Source: Dermatophilaceae bacterium Soc4.6 (lineage in GTDB: Bacteria; Actinomycetota; Actinomycetes; Actinomycetales; Dermatophilaceae). From it: DNA of 64,000 nt. The DNA lies in NCBI GenBank assembly GCA_039889245.1, contig JAZGVH010000002.1, positions 2,170,001 to 2,234,000 of the forward strand. Direction: 5' to 3'. The position numbers and the translations under genes are program-made. The notes beneath the pieces are model-generated. The model was not told the DNA's origin. It saw only the letters and a program-made list of their open reading frames with translations, and ran no database searches. Numbering within the stretch: the first letter of the stretch is position 1; the number at the start of each line of letters is the position of its first letter. Of this stretch, positions 29,428 to 38,372 are shown piece after piece.

Positions 29428-32400
29428 CTATTTCAGGGCGAGGTAGGCGTCGATGTCGACCTTGTTGCCGGCCGAGGCCGGGTTCCGGGCGCTGAGGACT
29501 GTCACCTTGATGGTGTGGGGGTTGACACTGCCCAGGTTGGTGGCCTGCCAGACCAGGGTGGCCGGCTTCAGGGTCGCGGAGTATAAGTCGACCGTGACGG
29601 CGGGACCGCCGTCCACGGAGACGCTGGCCATCCCGCGGTCTGGTCCAGTGGTCGAGACCCACGCCACGGTGGCCCCGGCCAACCCGGTGCTGTTCTGGGC
29701 GAGGGCACCGATCGTGCTGGACTCCTGGACCGAGCCGTTGAAGGCGCCGGAGAGGTTCACCCCGCTCCAGCCGCCGTTGAAGCTGAAGCCGCCGGTGTTG
29801 TCGGTCGCCGGGGCGGAGAAGGCCGCGGCGGCCGCATAGGGGCCGAACACCCCGGAGGCGTTGATGGCGCGCACCTGGTAGCGGTACGTCGTCACCGTCG
29901 ACTGGTTGGTCAGGCTGGGGCGCACGTTGACCGTGGCCGATGTGGTGGCGCAGGTCGTGGTGGCGGTGCAGCCGGCGATGTCGAAGAAGGCGCCGCCGTT
30001 GATCGACTGCTGTAGCTCGTAGCCGGTGGCGTTGGGGCTCCCGGTCCAGTTCAGCTGTGCCGGGACCGCGGTCAGCGACACCGGCCCCGAGGGGATGGTC
30101 AACGAGGCGACCGGCGCCGTGGTGGTGGGGGCGGTCGACCCGGCCGTGACCATGAACGTGTACACCGTGGTCGTGGAGCTGACCCCGGCCGCGTCTTGAG
30201 CGCGCACCTTGAAGGTGTACGTGCCGTCGGCGACTCCCGGGTAGGACGTCGGTGAGGTGCAGGCGCTGAACGCGTCGGCTGCGGCGGAGGCGACCAGGCT
30301 GCACTGGTAGGTCCACCCGCTGGTCTGCGCCTTGTGGAAGGCGAAGGTCTCGGTGGAGGTTGCTGAGGGGTTGGCCGGGTTGCTGGTCAGCACCGGGGGG
30401 GCGCTGTCGAGCAGGAAGGTGCGGGTGGCCGAGCCGGCTGGGGTTCCAGTGGCGTCAGCGGCGTTGACCGTGAATGTCCAGGTCCCGTTGGGTGTGGCGG
30501 GGTAGCTGACCGGTGAGGTGCAGGGGGTGAAGTCCGCCGCGGTGGGCGGCCCGGCCGTCTTGGCGCAGGTGAACGTGGCGCCGGTGATGCCGGGGGTGGA
30601 GAACGCGAACGTCGGGCTGGTGTCCGCGGAGGGGTTGGCCGGCGAGCTGTCGAGGATCACGGCGCCGATGGTGTAGGTCTGGGTGGCGACCGTGGAGGTG
30701 TTTCCGGCGGTGTCCACGCCGAGGTAGCTGAGCGTGGTGGAGGCCGCGACCGGGATCGGTGCGGTGTAGCCGGGGCTGGCCGTGGTCGGCGCCGACCCGT
30801 CGGTGGTGTAGTAGATGCTCGCGGCCTCGTTGGCGCTCAACGTCACCGACTGCGCGGACGGGTAGGAACCTCCGGCCGGGGCCGCCGTGAGCACCGGGGC
30901 GACGGTGTCGATGGTGAGGGTGACGTTCGTGGGGGCACTCAGGTTGCCGGCCAGGTCGACGCCTTGCACCGAGAAGGTGTAGGTGCCGTCGGGCTGGGCG
31001 GTGTAGGTCTGCGGGGACCCGCAGGTGGAGTAGGCCGCCGCGCCCGTGCTGAGCGAGCACGTGAACGTGGTGGAGGCCTTGGAAGAGGTGAACGTGAACG
31101 AGGGGGTGTTCACCTTGGTCGGGCTGGCGGGCGAGGAGCCGATGCTGACCACGGGGGTCACGGTGTTGACGGTGAATCCGTAGGCGGCGGCCGTGCTGGT
31201 CGTGCCGGTGCCGTCGATCGCGCGGACCTTGAACGTCCACGGGCCGTCAGCGAGGGGGCCGAAAGTCTGCCCGGAGGTGCAGGCCGTGAATGCGTCCGCG
31301 GTGGCCGGTGTGGTGGTCGCCACGAGTGAGCACTGGTAGGTCACACCGCCGGTGGCCGAGGCGAACGCGAAGGTGGGGCTGGGGTTGTTGCCCGGGTTGG
31401 CGGGCTTGCTGGTCAGGGCGGGCTGGGCCGGGCCGGCCGCGCCGATGTTGATCTTCCACACGTGGCCCACGTTGTTCGGTGGCGCGAGCACGTTGGGGTT
31501 GTCCCAGACGTAGACGTTGCCGGCGGTGTCGAGGGTCAGGCCGAACGCGTACGCGTAGGGCTGCTGGGTGGCGTCGGGGTTGACCCCGATCGCGGTGAAC
31601 GGTGCCAGGTTTCCGGTGCTGATGGTGTACTGCTGCACCGTGGTGGTGCTGCTGGCGGTACCGGGTGGGGGTGGGGACGACATCCACAGGTGGTCGGTGC
31701 CGTCGGTGGCGAAGCCCTTGGGGCCACGCACGTTGAGCAGCAGGATCGGGGAGCAGCCCCCCGGGACGCAGGCGCCGACGTTGTAGAGGGTGTCGACGCC
31801 CTTGTTGTCGCCGACGTACAGGTCTGCGGTGGCGGGAAACCCGCCGATGGCGGGGTTGACCACGACGCCGAGCCCGAAGACCGGCACGTCGCGGGTGGTC
31901 TGGGCCAGGAAGTCCACGTTCTGGGTGGTGGTGTCGGCCGCGGACGCGTTCGGGACCCGGGCGATCTGGGTGTTGGCCCCGATCTTGCGGGTGCGGAACC
32001 CGACGTAGAGCGCGTCGGTGAGCGGGTCACGGGCGACGGCGTCGGCACGCTGGCCATCCAGGCCCAGACCGGTTCCGACCAGCCCGGCGGCGATGACCTG
32101 CGGGTTGGACAGGGTCTCGGTGGTTGGGTCGAAGCTGAACCGCACCACGCCCACGCTCTTGGTGCCGCCGTCGGCGACGTAGAGCAGGTGGCGGCCGGCG
32201 TCGTAGGAGGACTGCTCGGGCTTGAGCAGCCCACCGGCGGTGGCGCCGACCTTGCAGGTGGACACGTTCTCGTGGGTCAGCGCTCCGGCCGCGGCGGGAA
32301 CGCCGGCCGGCGGTGGGGGGACATCCATGCGGCAGAGGCCGGCGATCGAGTCCGCGGCCCACAGGTGCCCGCCCAGGGCGCCCGGCAGCCACACCCCGTT

Positions 32401-33783
32401 GCCCGGCAGGGTCGGGTCGGAGTAGCCCGCCGGGGCGGTGTCGGTGCCGAAAGCTCCGCCGTACAAGGTCCCGTTGAACGGGGTCGGCAGCGGTGGGATG
32501 TTCGCCGGTACCCCGGGCGTGCCTTGGGCGTCCGCGGGGGCGTTGGGTCCGACCCGGAAGTAGCGTCCGTTGAACGCGGTCGCTCCCGCGGTCGGGTCGT
32601 CCCCGACGTACATCGCGTGGTCCGGTCCGAAGCCGACGTCGAAGGCGAAGGAGAACTGTGAGAGGGAACCGTCGGGCATCACCCCGTAGTTGGCGTAGGA
32701 GTCCTGCAAGTTGGTGCCGATGTGGTAGCGGATGATCTGGGAGATCGAACCCGGGGAGTCACTGACGTACACGACGCTGGGGTCGGCGGGGTCGGTGCGC
32801 AACCCCATCGGGGTCAGCACCTTGATCGGGGTGCTCACCGCGGTGCACCCACCGGGTGCGCTCTGGCAGGTCTCGGCGTTGAGGATGACCGTGATCGAGG
32901 TCTTCTGGGCCAGCACCAGGTCCGGTGCCGGGTCGGCGGCCGAGCAGCCCGGAGCGCCGGGTGCCCGCGAGGCTCCGAGCCCGCCGTTCAGCGAGCCGAG
33001 GTTGGACCAGCACGCGAAGGTCAGCGCGCGCATCCGGGAGGCGTCGCTGGACTTGCCGACGGACTCGACCGTCTGCAGACTGAGCGGCCCGTTGACCCCG
33101 GTGATCCGCAGCAGGTTGCCGTCCTTGTCGTTGCTCACGTACAGCTTGTGGTCCAGTGGGCCCAGCTGCACGTCGAACGGCTTGTTGTCGAAGGGGAACC
33201 GGTTGGGGGCCAGCAGCTCCGACTTGGTCATCGTCTGGGTGCCCGGGTTGTAGGTCAACCGGTACACTCCGCTGCTGCGCACAGACCAGTCGGGGGTGTA
33301 CACGTAGAACGTCCCGTCGGCGTTGCGGCGCGAGTCCAACGCCGGCCCGCCAGCCTTGCCCCCGGCGGTGATACACCCACCGACGGTGTTGCGGTCCAGC
33401 ACCGCCGCCGTCACCGCGCCGGTGCCCGGGTCCGTCGAGGACGGCAGGATCCGGCAGAAGCCGGAGGGCACGTCGGTGGTCCAGAGGTGGCCGTAACCCG
33501 CGCTGGCGGGGTCCGTTCCCGGATCCATCGGCCCCGCCGTGGTCCCGTCGGTGGTGCCCGCCAGCCAGATGTTCCCGTGCGGGTCGGTGGCCTGCTGCAG
33601 GTACGCCTCACCGGTGGCCGCGGACGCGGGGGCAGCCACCAGGACCGCAAGAGACACCGTCCCCACGGTGGCCGCCAACGCGACCGGTAGGACACGAGCG
33701 AAGAAGCCCCGCAACTGGGAGCGTTCCCGGCGGGAGCTACGCACGAACAGGGGCCCTGATGATGTCGACGGTTGCGAGTTCAT
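29428..33783 (-). CDS. Large secreted beta-propeller / Ig-like repeat surface protein
   Basis: 1451 residues. Residues 1-57 are a Sec-type signal (basic start, long hydrophobic core, cut near APASA-ATG). Residues 60-780 hold a propeller-like region with two related halves, each opening GHLW-x-x-D-x-x-x-G-x-CR (GHLWTTDVPSGFCRI, GHLWAADSIAGLCRM). About 790-1210 contain Ig-like repeats with paired cysteines (FTCSL...YSTCGSP, YQCSL...FTACTS) and the ending DGTYTF-V-x-x-x-D. One unit resembles the chitobiase C-terminal fold (YYTTDGSAPTTASPGYTAPI). An FN3-like domain (about 1215-1300) and a carbohydrate-binding-like C-terminus follow. No sortase motif or membrane anchor is visible, so it is released or held non-covalently. 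Probable adhesin or polysaccharide-binding protein (inference). Confidence 0.8.
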   Translation of the reverse strand: MNSQPSTSSGPLFVRSSRRERSQLRGFFARVLPVALAATVGTVSLAVLVAAPASAATGEAYLQQATDPHGNIWLAGTTDGTTAGPMDPGTDPASAGYGHLWTTDVPSGFCRILPSSTDPGTGAVTAAVLDRNTVGGCITAGGKAGGPALDSRRNADGTFYVYTPDWSVRSSGVYRLTYNPGTQTMTKSELLAPNRFPFDNKPFDVQLGPLDHKLYVSNDKDGNLLRITGVNGPLSLQTVESVGKSSDASRMRALTFACWSNLGSLNGGLGASRAPGAPGCSAADPAPDLVLAQKTSITVILNAETCQSAPGGCTAVSTPIKVLTPMGLRTDPADPSVVYVSDSPGSISQIIRYHIGTNLQDSYANYGVMPDGSLSQFSFAFDVGFGPDHAMYVGDDPTAGATAFNGRYFRVGPNAPADAQGTPGVPANIPPLPTPFNGTLYGGAFGTDTAPAGYSDPTLPGNGVWLPGALGGHLWAADSIAGLCRMDVPPPPAGVPAAAGALTHENVSTCKVGATAGGLLKPEQSSYDAGRHLLYVADGGTKSVGVVRFSFDPTTETLSNPQVIAAGLVGTGLGLDGQRADAVARDPLTDALYVGFRTRKIGANTQIARVPNASAADTTTQNVDFLAQTTRDVPVFGLGVVVNPAIGGFPATADLYVGDNKGVDTLYNVGACVPGGCSPILLLNVRGPKGFATDGTDHLWMSSPPPPGTASSTTTVQQYTISTGNLAPFTAIGVNPDATQQPYAYAFGLTLDTAGNVYVWDNPNVLAPPNNVGHVWKINIGAAGPAQPALTSKPANPGNNPSPTFAFASATGGVTYQCSLVATTTPATADAFTACTSGQTFGPLADGPWTFKVRAIDGTGTTSTAAAYGFTVNTVTPVVSIGSSPASPTKVNTPSFTFTSSKASTTFTCSLSTGAAAYSTCGSPQTYTAQPDGTYTFSVQGVDLAGNLSAPTNVTLTIDTVAPVLTAAPAGGSYPSAQSVTLSANEAASIYYTTDGSAPTTASPGYTAPIPVAASTTLSYLGVDTAGNTSTVATQTYTIGAVILDSSPANPSADTSPTFAFSTPGITGATFTCAKTAGPPTAADFTPCTSPVSYPATPNGTWTFTVNAADATGTPAGSATRTFLLDSAPPVLTSNPANPSATSTETFAFHKAQTSGWTYQCSLVASAAADAFSACTSPTSYPGVADGTYTFKVRAQDAAGVSSTTTVYTFMVTAGSTAPTTTAPVASLTIPSGPVSLTAVPAQLNWTGSPNATGYELQQSINGGAFFDIAGCTATTTCATTSATVNVRPSLTNQSTVTTYRYQVRAINASGVFGPYAAAAAFSAPATDNTGGFSFNGGWSGVNLSGAFNGSVQESSTIGALAQNSTGLAGATVAWVSTTGPDRGMASVSVDGGPAVTVDLYSATLKPATLVWQATNLGSVNPHTIKVTVLSARNPASAGNKVDIDAYLALK

Positions 33784-34186
33784 GACGGTTCTTCCTCACG
33801 TGAGTACATCCTGCCCTTTGTCAACCGTGGCAACGGCGTCCTCAAGGGCGACCAAGCGTGGACTCACCCACCAGACGTCCTCAGCGACGAGTACGACCGG
33901 GGGGTCCGGATCCAGGACCCAGCTGATCTGTTAGGCCTGGGCAACAGGGGTGTTGAGGTCAGGCTCCTGCGTCGCCAGTCATCACGCCATGCGACATTGG
34001 TCGTAGGGCCAGCCAGGCGGCTACGACTTTGGTCGTAAGACCACACAGCACCTCGGCGCGACCGAGGTCGAGCGCCCCGGGCGAAGCGCGGCCGGGGCCG
34101 CCACAACTGGTCGCCTCAGGGTTTTCCCAAGGCCGTCGTTGGATCCTTCGCGAGAGAGGTCGACTCTTCGACCGGAAGGGGTGGGC
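33784..34186. other. Divergent intergenic region with three dyads
   Basis: 403 bases between the surface protein and the histidine kinase, read in opposite directions. It holds GGGTCC-N7-GGACCC at 33902-33920 and the two tandem dyads annotated separately. No gene is evident. Confidence 0.6.
33998..34043. promoter_or_regulatory. Two tandem dyads TGGTC-N4-GRCCA
   Basis: TGGTC-GTAG-GGCCA at 33998-34011 and TGGTC-GTAA-GACCA at 34030-34043 have identical spacing and their starts are 32 bases apart (three helical turns). Each also forms an overlapping dyad of the form TRCGAC-N4-GTCGTA (33990-34005 and 34022-34037). Paired short dyads on one helix face are typical for NarL/FixJ-family regulators, and the cognate regulator gene is nearby. 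Binding is inferred. Confidence 0.55.
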
Positions 34187-35725
34187 ATGCGCACGGTGCG
34201 TGAGCAGGGCGGCAGCGCCATGTGGGGAAGAACTGCTCCCATCCCGCCGTCAGGTGGCACGTTGATCCCCAAGCCGGCCCAGCCGGCCCAGTCGAAGACG
34301 TGTCTGATGACCCGGCGATCGCGTGGCATCGCGGACACCGAGCCGCCAGGGGCGGTCTCCGTGCCCAAGGCGGTCGCGACGTTTCTCCTGGCCGGGCTGG
34401 TCGTCCTTACCGTGGTGGCCTTCGTCCTGGCCCTCGTCCTGCACGCGACCGCGACCGCCGAGGCGATCCGACAGGCGTTGATGGTGACGAACCTGGAGGC
34501 AACCGCAGTCGTCGGTCCAGTCTTGGTCGACGAAGCCCTTGTGCCAGGACCAGCAGAGGTGACGCTCGATCGCGTCGTGCGCCAGCGGGTGATCGGCCAC
34601 CAGATCGTGCGCGTGAAGATCTGGGATGCCACCGGACGCATCGCGTACTCGGACGACACCTCCTTGGTCGGGACGCGCTTTCCGCTGGAAGGCCAGGAGA
34701 AGGCGGTACTCGACAACGGTGGCGCGTCCGCGGAGGTCAGCGACCTGTCGGGCGCCGAGAACCAGGACGAGAAACAGTGGGGGCAGCTCCTTCAGGTGTA
34801 CCAGGTCGTCCGGACGCCCACCGGACAACGGCTGCTGTTCGAGACCTACCAGCCCTATCAGGTCATCACGGACTCCAGCGAACGGCTGTGGCGGTCCAGC
34901 ATGCCGGTCCTCCTGGGCGGGCTCTCCTTGCTCTACGTTGTGCAGGCGCCACTGGCGTACCGAATGGCCCGCCGTCTCAAACGAAGCCAGGACGAACGTG
35001 AAGGTCTGCTCCTGGCCACGCTCGCCGCGTCTGATCGCGAACGGGCGACCATCGCCGCAGACCTGCACGACGGTGTCGTTCAGGGCCTGACCGGCGCGTC
35101 GTACTCGCTGAGCGCGGCAGCCGTGCGGATCGGTGACAGCAAGGAGAGCATGGCTCAGGTCATGTCGGACACAGCCAAGGATCTACGTCGCTGGATGCGG
35201 GAGCTGCGGAGCCTGGTGGTGACGATCACCCCGCCTGCACTCCATGAGCACGGCCTCCCACGGGCCCTGGCCGACCTGGGCGCGACTCTCGAACTGCGCG
35301 GCCTGAGGATCGATTTCGATGTCACCGCCGCCGACGGGCTCGACGAGACCACCGAGACTCTGGTCTACCGGGCTGCCCAGGAAGCCGTGCGCAACATCGT
35401 GCGTCACGCCGATGCCAGCGCTGTGACGCTGAGCGTCACTCGCGTCCTCACCCCCACTTCGGCCCGGGGTTTGCAGACTCTTGTGCTGCGGGTCAGCGAC
35501 GATGGCTGTGGGTTCGACACCGATGGGAGTTCCGCGCGCCACCGTGGCAGTGTCGGACTCGAGCTGCTCGACGCCATAGTCACCTCCCACGGCGGAGCCC
35601 TGACCGTTGACTCGTTCGTCAACCAGGGTACCGAGGTAACGGTCACAGTGCCCTTCAAGCCGGCGGCGGAGCAGCCCCGAGAGTCGTCGGCGCCAGAGCG
35701 GACTTATGCCATGGTGTCTCGATGA
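34187..35725 (+). CDS. NarL-system sensor histidine kinase
   Basis: 512 residues. TM1 is about 61-90, an extracytoplasmic sensor of about 150 residues follows (VRVKIWDATGRIAYSDD fits a dCache/PAS-like fold), and TM2 is near 240 (MPVLLGGLSLLYVVQAPLAY). Then come a short coil, the HisKA_3 box RERATIAADLHDGVVQGLTG with phospho-acceptor His294, and a HATPase domain (AAQEAVRNIVRHADA, VSDDGCGFD, GSVGLELL). I chose ATG 34187 for its GGAAGGGG ribosome site; ATG 34307 is an alternative nearer TM1. It overlaps the response regulator by 4 nt. The ligand is unknown. Confidence 0.88.
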   Translation: MRTVREQGGSAMWGRTAPIPPSGGTLIPKPAQPAQSKTCLMTRRSRGIADTEPPGAVSVPKAVATFLLAGLVVLTVVAFVLALVLHATATAEAIRQALMVTNLEATAVVGPVLVDEALVPGPAEVTLDRVVRQRVIGHQIVRVKIWDATGRIAYSDDTSLVGTRFPLEGQEKAVLDNGGASAEVSDLSGAENQDEKQWGQLLQVYQVVRTPTGQRLLFETYQPYQVITDSSERLWRSSMPVLLGGLSLLYVVQAPLAYRMARRLKRSQDEREGLLLATLAASDRERATIAADLHDGVVQGLTGASYSLSAAAVRIGDSKESMAQVMSDTAKDLRRWMRELRSLVVTITPPALHEHGLPRALADLGATLELRGLRIDFDVTAADGLDETTETLVYRAAQEAVRNIVRHADASAVTLSVTRVLTPTSARGLQTLVLRVSDDGCGFDTDGSSARHRGSVGLELLDAIVTSHGGALTVDSFVNQGTEVTVTVPFKPAAEQPRESSAPERTYAMVSR

Positions 35726-36396
35726 TCCGGGTCATCGTCGTCGATGACCACGCGGTCGTCCGTCGTGGTCTGAGCGCCGTGCTGGGTACGGCACAGGGCA
35801 TCGCCGTCGTCGGGGAGATCAGCGACGGTTCCCTGGCGGCGGCAGCAGTGAACGACCTGGAGCCGGACCTGGTACTGATGGACCTGAACATGGCAGGGCT
35901 TGACGGGATCGACGCGACACGCGCCGTACTGGCGGTGCGACCAACGACGAAGGTCATCATCATGACGTCGTACTGCGAAGGTGCCCGCGTCCGCGCCGCG
36001 CTGGAAGGTGGGGCGGTCGGCTACCTGCTCAAGGACGCCGAACCCGAGGACATCATCAAAGCGTTGCACGACGCCGTCAACGGCGGTGTCCCGCTGTCTC
36101 CCAAAGCCGCCCGGGCGCTCTTGCCCAGTACCCGGCCGGTCACCAACACCAACACGGGCCTGTTGACGGCGCGTGAGCAGGAGGTGTTGGCCCTCGTTGC
36201 TACCGGTCTCGCGAACAAGTGCATCGCCCGACGGCTGACGATCAGCGAAAAAACCGTCAAGGCGCACCTCACGCGAGTGTTCACGGTCCTCGGCGTCGCT
36301 GACCGCACCTCCGCCGCGTTATGGGCTCAACGCCACGACATCAGTTCCAGCGGACCACGCATGGGGCCACCGCCTGCCTCAAGTCAGTTCACGTGA
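35722..36396 (+). CDS. NarL/FixJ-family response regulator
   Basis: 224 residues. The receiver has Asp8/Asp9, phosphoacceptor Asp54 (VLMDLNM), Thr82 and Lys104. The C-terminal LuxR HTH spans 148-205 (LTAREQEVLALVATGLANKCIARRLTISEKTVKAHLTRV). ATGA overlap with the kinase shows the pair is co-translated. Its likely targets are its own promoter and the divergent surface-protein gene, which share the dyads at 33998-34043. The extra tail after the HTH (SSSGPRMGPPPASSQFT) is probably disordered. Confidence 0.92.
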   Translation: MIRVIVVDDHAVVRRGLSAVLGTAQGIAVVGEISDGSLAAAAVNDLEPDLVLMDLNMAGLDGIDATRAVLAVRPTTKVIIMTSYCEGARVRAALEGGAVGYLLKDAEPEDIIKALHDAVNGGVPLSPKAARALLPSTRPVTNTNTGLLTAREQEVLALVATGLANKCIARRLTISEKTVKAHLTRVFTVLGVADRTSAALWAQRHDISSSGPRMGPPPASSQFT

Positions 36397-36417
36397 GCAG
36401 GTTGGCGCCGCCTCCGG

Positions 36418-36435
36418 GGCGCACCGCGGTGCGCC
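36418..36435. terminator. Perfect GC palindrome after the two-component operon
   Basis: GGCGCACCGCGGTGCGCC is an 18-base perfect palindrome 21 nt after the response-regulator stop. As RNA it would fold with a small loop and could end transcription; there is no U tract, so this is tentative. Confidence 0.4.
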
Positions 36436-37097
36436 AAGATTCGGCTGCTTGGCCAGTTGCGGTGGCGTGGGCGTCGGTTGGATGCCTGTGGGGGTCCGTC
36501 GCGGTCAACCTCCACCTGAGCCCACCGATGCACCGGCCTCGCAGCCCGAGGGCACACAACCCGCGTCACACCGCCGCGAGTGCGGCCGTCCCCTTCTGCC
36601 ACGTGGCGACCGTTTCAGTTCGCCGGGGCGCCCCGTCCCCGGGATCTGCAAGTATCTCTTAGGTCGCTAGGGACTTGGCGGGACGATGTGCCCGGAGAGC
36701 CCGCCAGCACGCGTGGCACATACTCGACCACCTGAGGAGCCGCGGCCTGCCCGCCGATCGACGCCGGCCCCGTAGCAGTTCGGCGCTGGGCCCCGACGAG
36801 GTGGTGGGGTCGCTTCCGAGGAGGGCACTGCTCAGCGGCCGCATGCGGCCGGTGGCCGGCAGAGCGCGACTGCGAGCCGCCCGCCGGATGCAGGCGGTGG
36901 TGGCTGACGCCCCAGCAGTGTTCCGGCGCCCGACAGTGGGCTCGCCCGGCCCGGGGATGCGCGGTCCCGGGACCAGTGGGGCGCTCCCGTTGGATTGCCG
37001 CGTTGCGTCTCGCAGACCCGGCTCCCGCGCCCACGGAACCGCACGGCGTTCGCGGGCAAATGGGTGTCGAGGCCACACTGCAGGTTCGAGTCCGGGG
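36436..37097. other. Gene-free stretch in the accessory region
   Basis: About 660 bases. Open frames on both strands have shadow-like composition (Arg/Pro/Gly-rich, no ribosome site, no motif). Nothing recognisable is seen. Confidence 0.4.
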
Positions 37098-37511
37098 TCA
37101 GGCTCCGTGGAACCAGTCCCCCGGGCCCCGGGGGATTCCGGGGTGGTCCTTGCCGCAGCGTTCGCAGCGCCGGAACCGGCCGCCGTCGGAGGTACTATGC
37201 CAGAGCCAGGTGTGGTGCACGTTGAGCCGGCAGAGGAGGGGCTTCCTCACCCGCGCAAGCCCCTCGGTCACGCCCCGTTCGGTGGCCCCGGAGGAGGACG
37301 CGCGCCGCAGGGCGAGTGATGTCATCACGGCGCCGAGCGCGTACGTCACCTGTCGGCCGGTTGACAGGGCGCGCAGTTCAGCGTCGTGCTCGACCCGGTA
37401 CCGGTCACGGGTCGCTCCGTTCGGCAGTACATGCACCGCGACGGACACCAGGACGTTCGCGATCGGGGTGACCCGGACCCAACGCGCTCGGCCCGCTGCT
37501 TGCGTTTTCAT
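37098..37511 (-). CDS. Small protein with C-terminal zinc-ribbon motif, coupled to PadR
   Basis: 137 residues. The N-terminal half (NVLVSVAVHVLPNGATRDRYRVEHDAELRAL and RQVTYALGAVMTSLALRRA) has amphipathic and hydrophobic helices like a peripheral or short membrane domain. The C-terminus RLNVHHTWLWHSTSDGGRFRRCERCGKDH carries a Cys-x2-Cys plus His residues that could bind zinc. The same C-terminal pattern recurs in the divergent gene at 38007-38201. Its ATG overlaps the stop of the PadR gene (ATGA), so the two form an operon. I know this architecture as a recurrent actinobacterial PadR partner but not its function. Confidence 0.65.
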   Translation of the reverse strand: MKTQAAGRARWVRVTPIANVLVSVAVHVLPNGATRDRYRVEHDAELRALSTGRQVTYALGAVMTSLALRRASSSGATERGVTEGLARVRKPLLCRLNVHHTWLWHSTSDGGRFRRCERCGKDHPGIPRGPGDWFHGA

Positions 37512-37834
37512 GATGACGTGCCGGGGAGGGGATGCGGTGCGAGGCGGCCGGGCTGCGGCTGTCGGATTCGGGCGAGTTCGTTGCGCGCTTGTTCGGCCCC
37601 GGTGGCGGTGATCCGGTAGTACCGGCGGGCCGGCCGGCCGGCGGCTCGGGTGTCGAGTTCTTCCCAGCGTGACTCGACCCAGGCAATCGACTCGAGCCGA
37701 GCGAGGATCGGATGCACGGTTCCGCTCATCAGCCCTGCCGCGTCACCGATCTCGGCGCCGTAGTACTCGGCCGTCGGGTCGGCGAGCAGGGCCCGCAAGA
37801 CGAGCTGAGTCGACAGCGTCATCCGGGGGGTCAT
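37508..37834 (-). CDS. PadR-family transcriptional regulator
   Basis: 108 residues, a minimal PadR winged helix: MTLSTQLVLRALLADPTAEYYGAEIGDAAGLMSGTVHPILARLESIAWVESRW, then the wing (AGRPARRYYRITATGAEQAR). There is no long C-terminal dimerisation helix, so it belongs to the short class. Tyr24-Tyr25-Gly26 and the GTVHPILARLE recognition helix are typical. It heads an operon with the zinc-ribbon protein and faces a palindrome 94 nt upstream that probably is its operator. Confidence 0.87.
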   Translation of the reverse strand: MTPRMTLSTQLVLRALLADPTAEYYGAEIGDAAGLMSGTVHPILARLESIAWVESRWEELDTRAAGRPARRYYRITATGAEQARNELARIRQPQPGRLAPHPLPGTSS

Positions 37835-37927
37835 GCATGAACTCTACCGAGGGCGGCAGCTTCTTGGACTGGGAGGGAGCGCCTACCGGTTTTGACCTCA
37901 GGGTCCCCTCGCGGATGCCGGAAAGAC

Positions 37928-37969
37928 ATCCTTGTACTCTACTTAGGAGGCTAGGTAGAGTACAAGGAT
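37928..37969. promoter_or_regulatory. Large palindrome, probable PadR operator
   Basis: Perfect 15-base arms (ATCCTTGTACTCTAC at 37928-37942 and its complement at 37955-37969) flank a 12-base spacer. It lies between the divergent PadR gene (starts 37834) and the small zinc-ribbon gene (starts 38007). Inner TACTCTA/TAGAGTA half-sites suit a PadR dimer. It could alternatively serve as a bidirectional terminator, but its place between two start codons favours an operator. Confidence 0.7.
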
Positions 37970-38006
37970 GCCACCTTCCGTGGCGAACTCTGAGAGGAGA
38001 TCGGAC

Positions 38007-38201
38007 ATGACCGACACCCGCAATCGCGAGCCGGGACAGGAGACCCGACGGCCCGGACGGTGGACAAGCCGCCTACATCTGTGGCACCGCTGGCGGACGC
38101 ACCGTTACCCCGACAGCTCCGAGTTTGGAGCCAGGTACCAGGAGTGCCTCGACTGCGGCAAGCAACGAGACGTTCCTGTGGGGCTCGGCCTCGTTGGCTG
38201 A
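38007..38201 (+). CDS. Small zinc-ribbon-motif protein, divergent from PadR
   Basis: 64 residues with N-terminal Arg/Glu-rich segment and the core RLHLWHRWRTHRYPD followed by RYQECLDCGKQRD. This is the same Leu-x-x-His/Trp-x-Trp ... Arg-Tyr/Phe-x-x-Cys-x2-Cys-Gly-Lys pattern as the protein encoded at 37098-37511. ATG 38007 has a GAGAGGAGA ribosome site. Expression is probably controlled by PadR through the palindrome 37 nt upstream. Function unknown. Confidence 0.6.
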   Translation: MTDTRNREPGQETRRPGRWTSRLHLWHRWRTHRYPDSSEFGARYQECLDCGKQRDVPVGLGLVG

Positions 38202-38360
38202 ACCATGCACCCTGGACTGGGACCCCGACGACGAGGACGTGCCCGTCGCCCGTGCTGTCGCACGTCGTCCCCTAGGGTGTGCGCGAGGTCCTGGCGTCTC
38301 ACCTCGCGTACTGGTGGTCCTGCGACCCTCAAGAACGCGCGGCACGGGACCGTCGAGGAC

Positions 38361-38366
38361 ATCCAG
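38361..38366. repeat. Target-site duplication, left copy (ATCCAG)
   Basis: ATCCAG directly before the element's TG end; the identical 6 bases follow the other end at 41098-41103. A 6-bp duplication is within the 4-8 bp range of IS21-family elements and indicates an intact insertion. Confidence 0.85.
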
Positions 38367-38372
38367 TGGCAG

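Noticed and set aside
37078-37100. GGTTCGAGTCC resembling a tRNA T-arm
   Set aside because: The flanking 5-base stem does not pair and no acceptor, D or anticodon arms can be drawn; not a tRNA and too short for an attachment-site claim.
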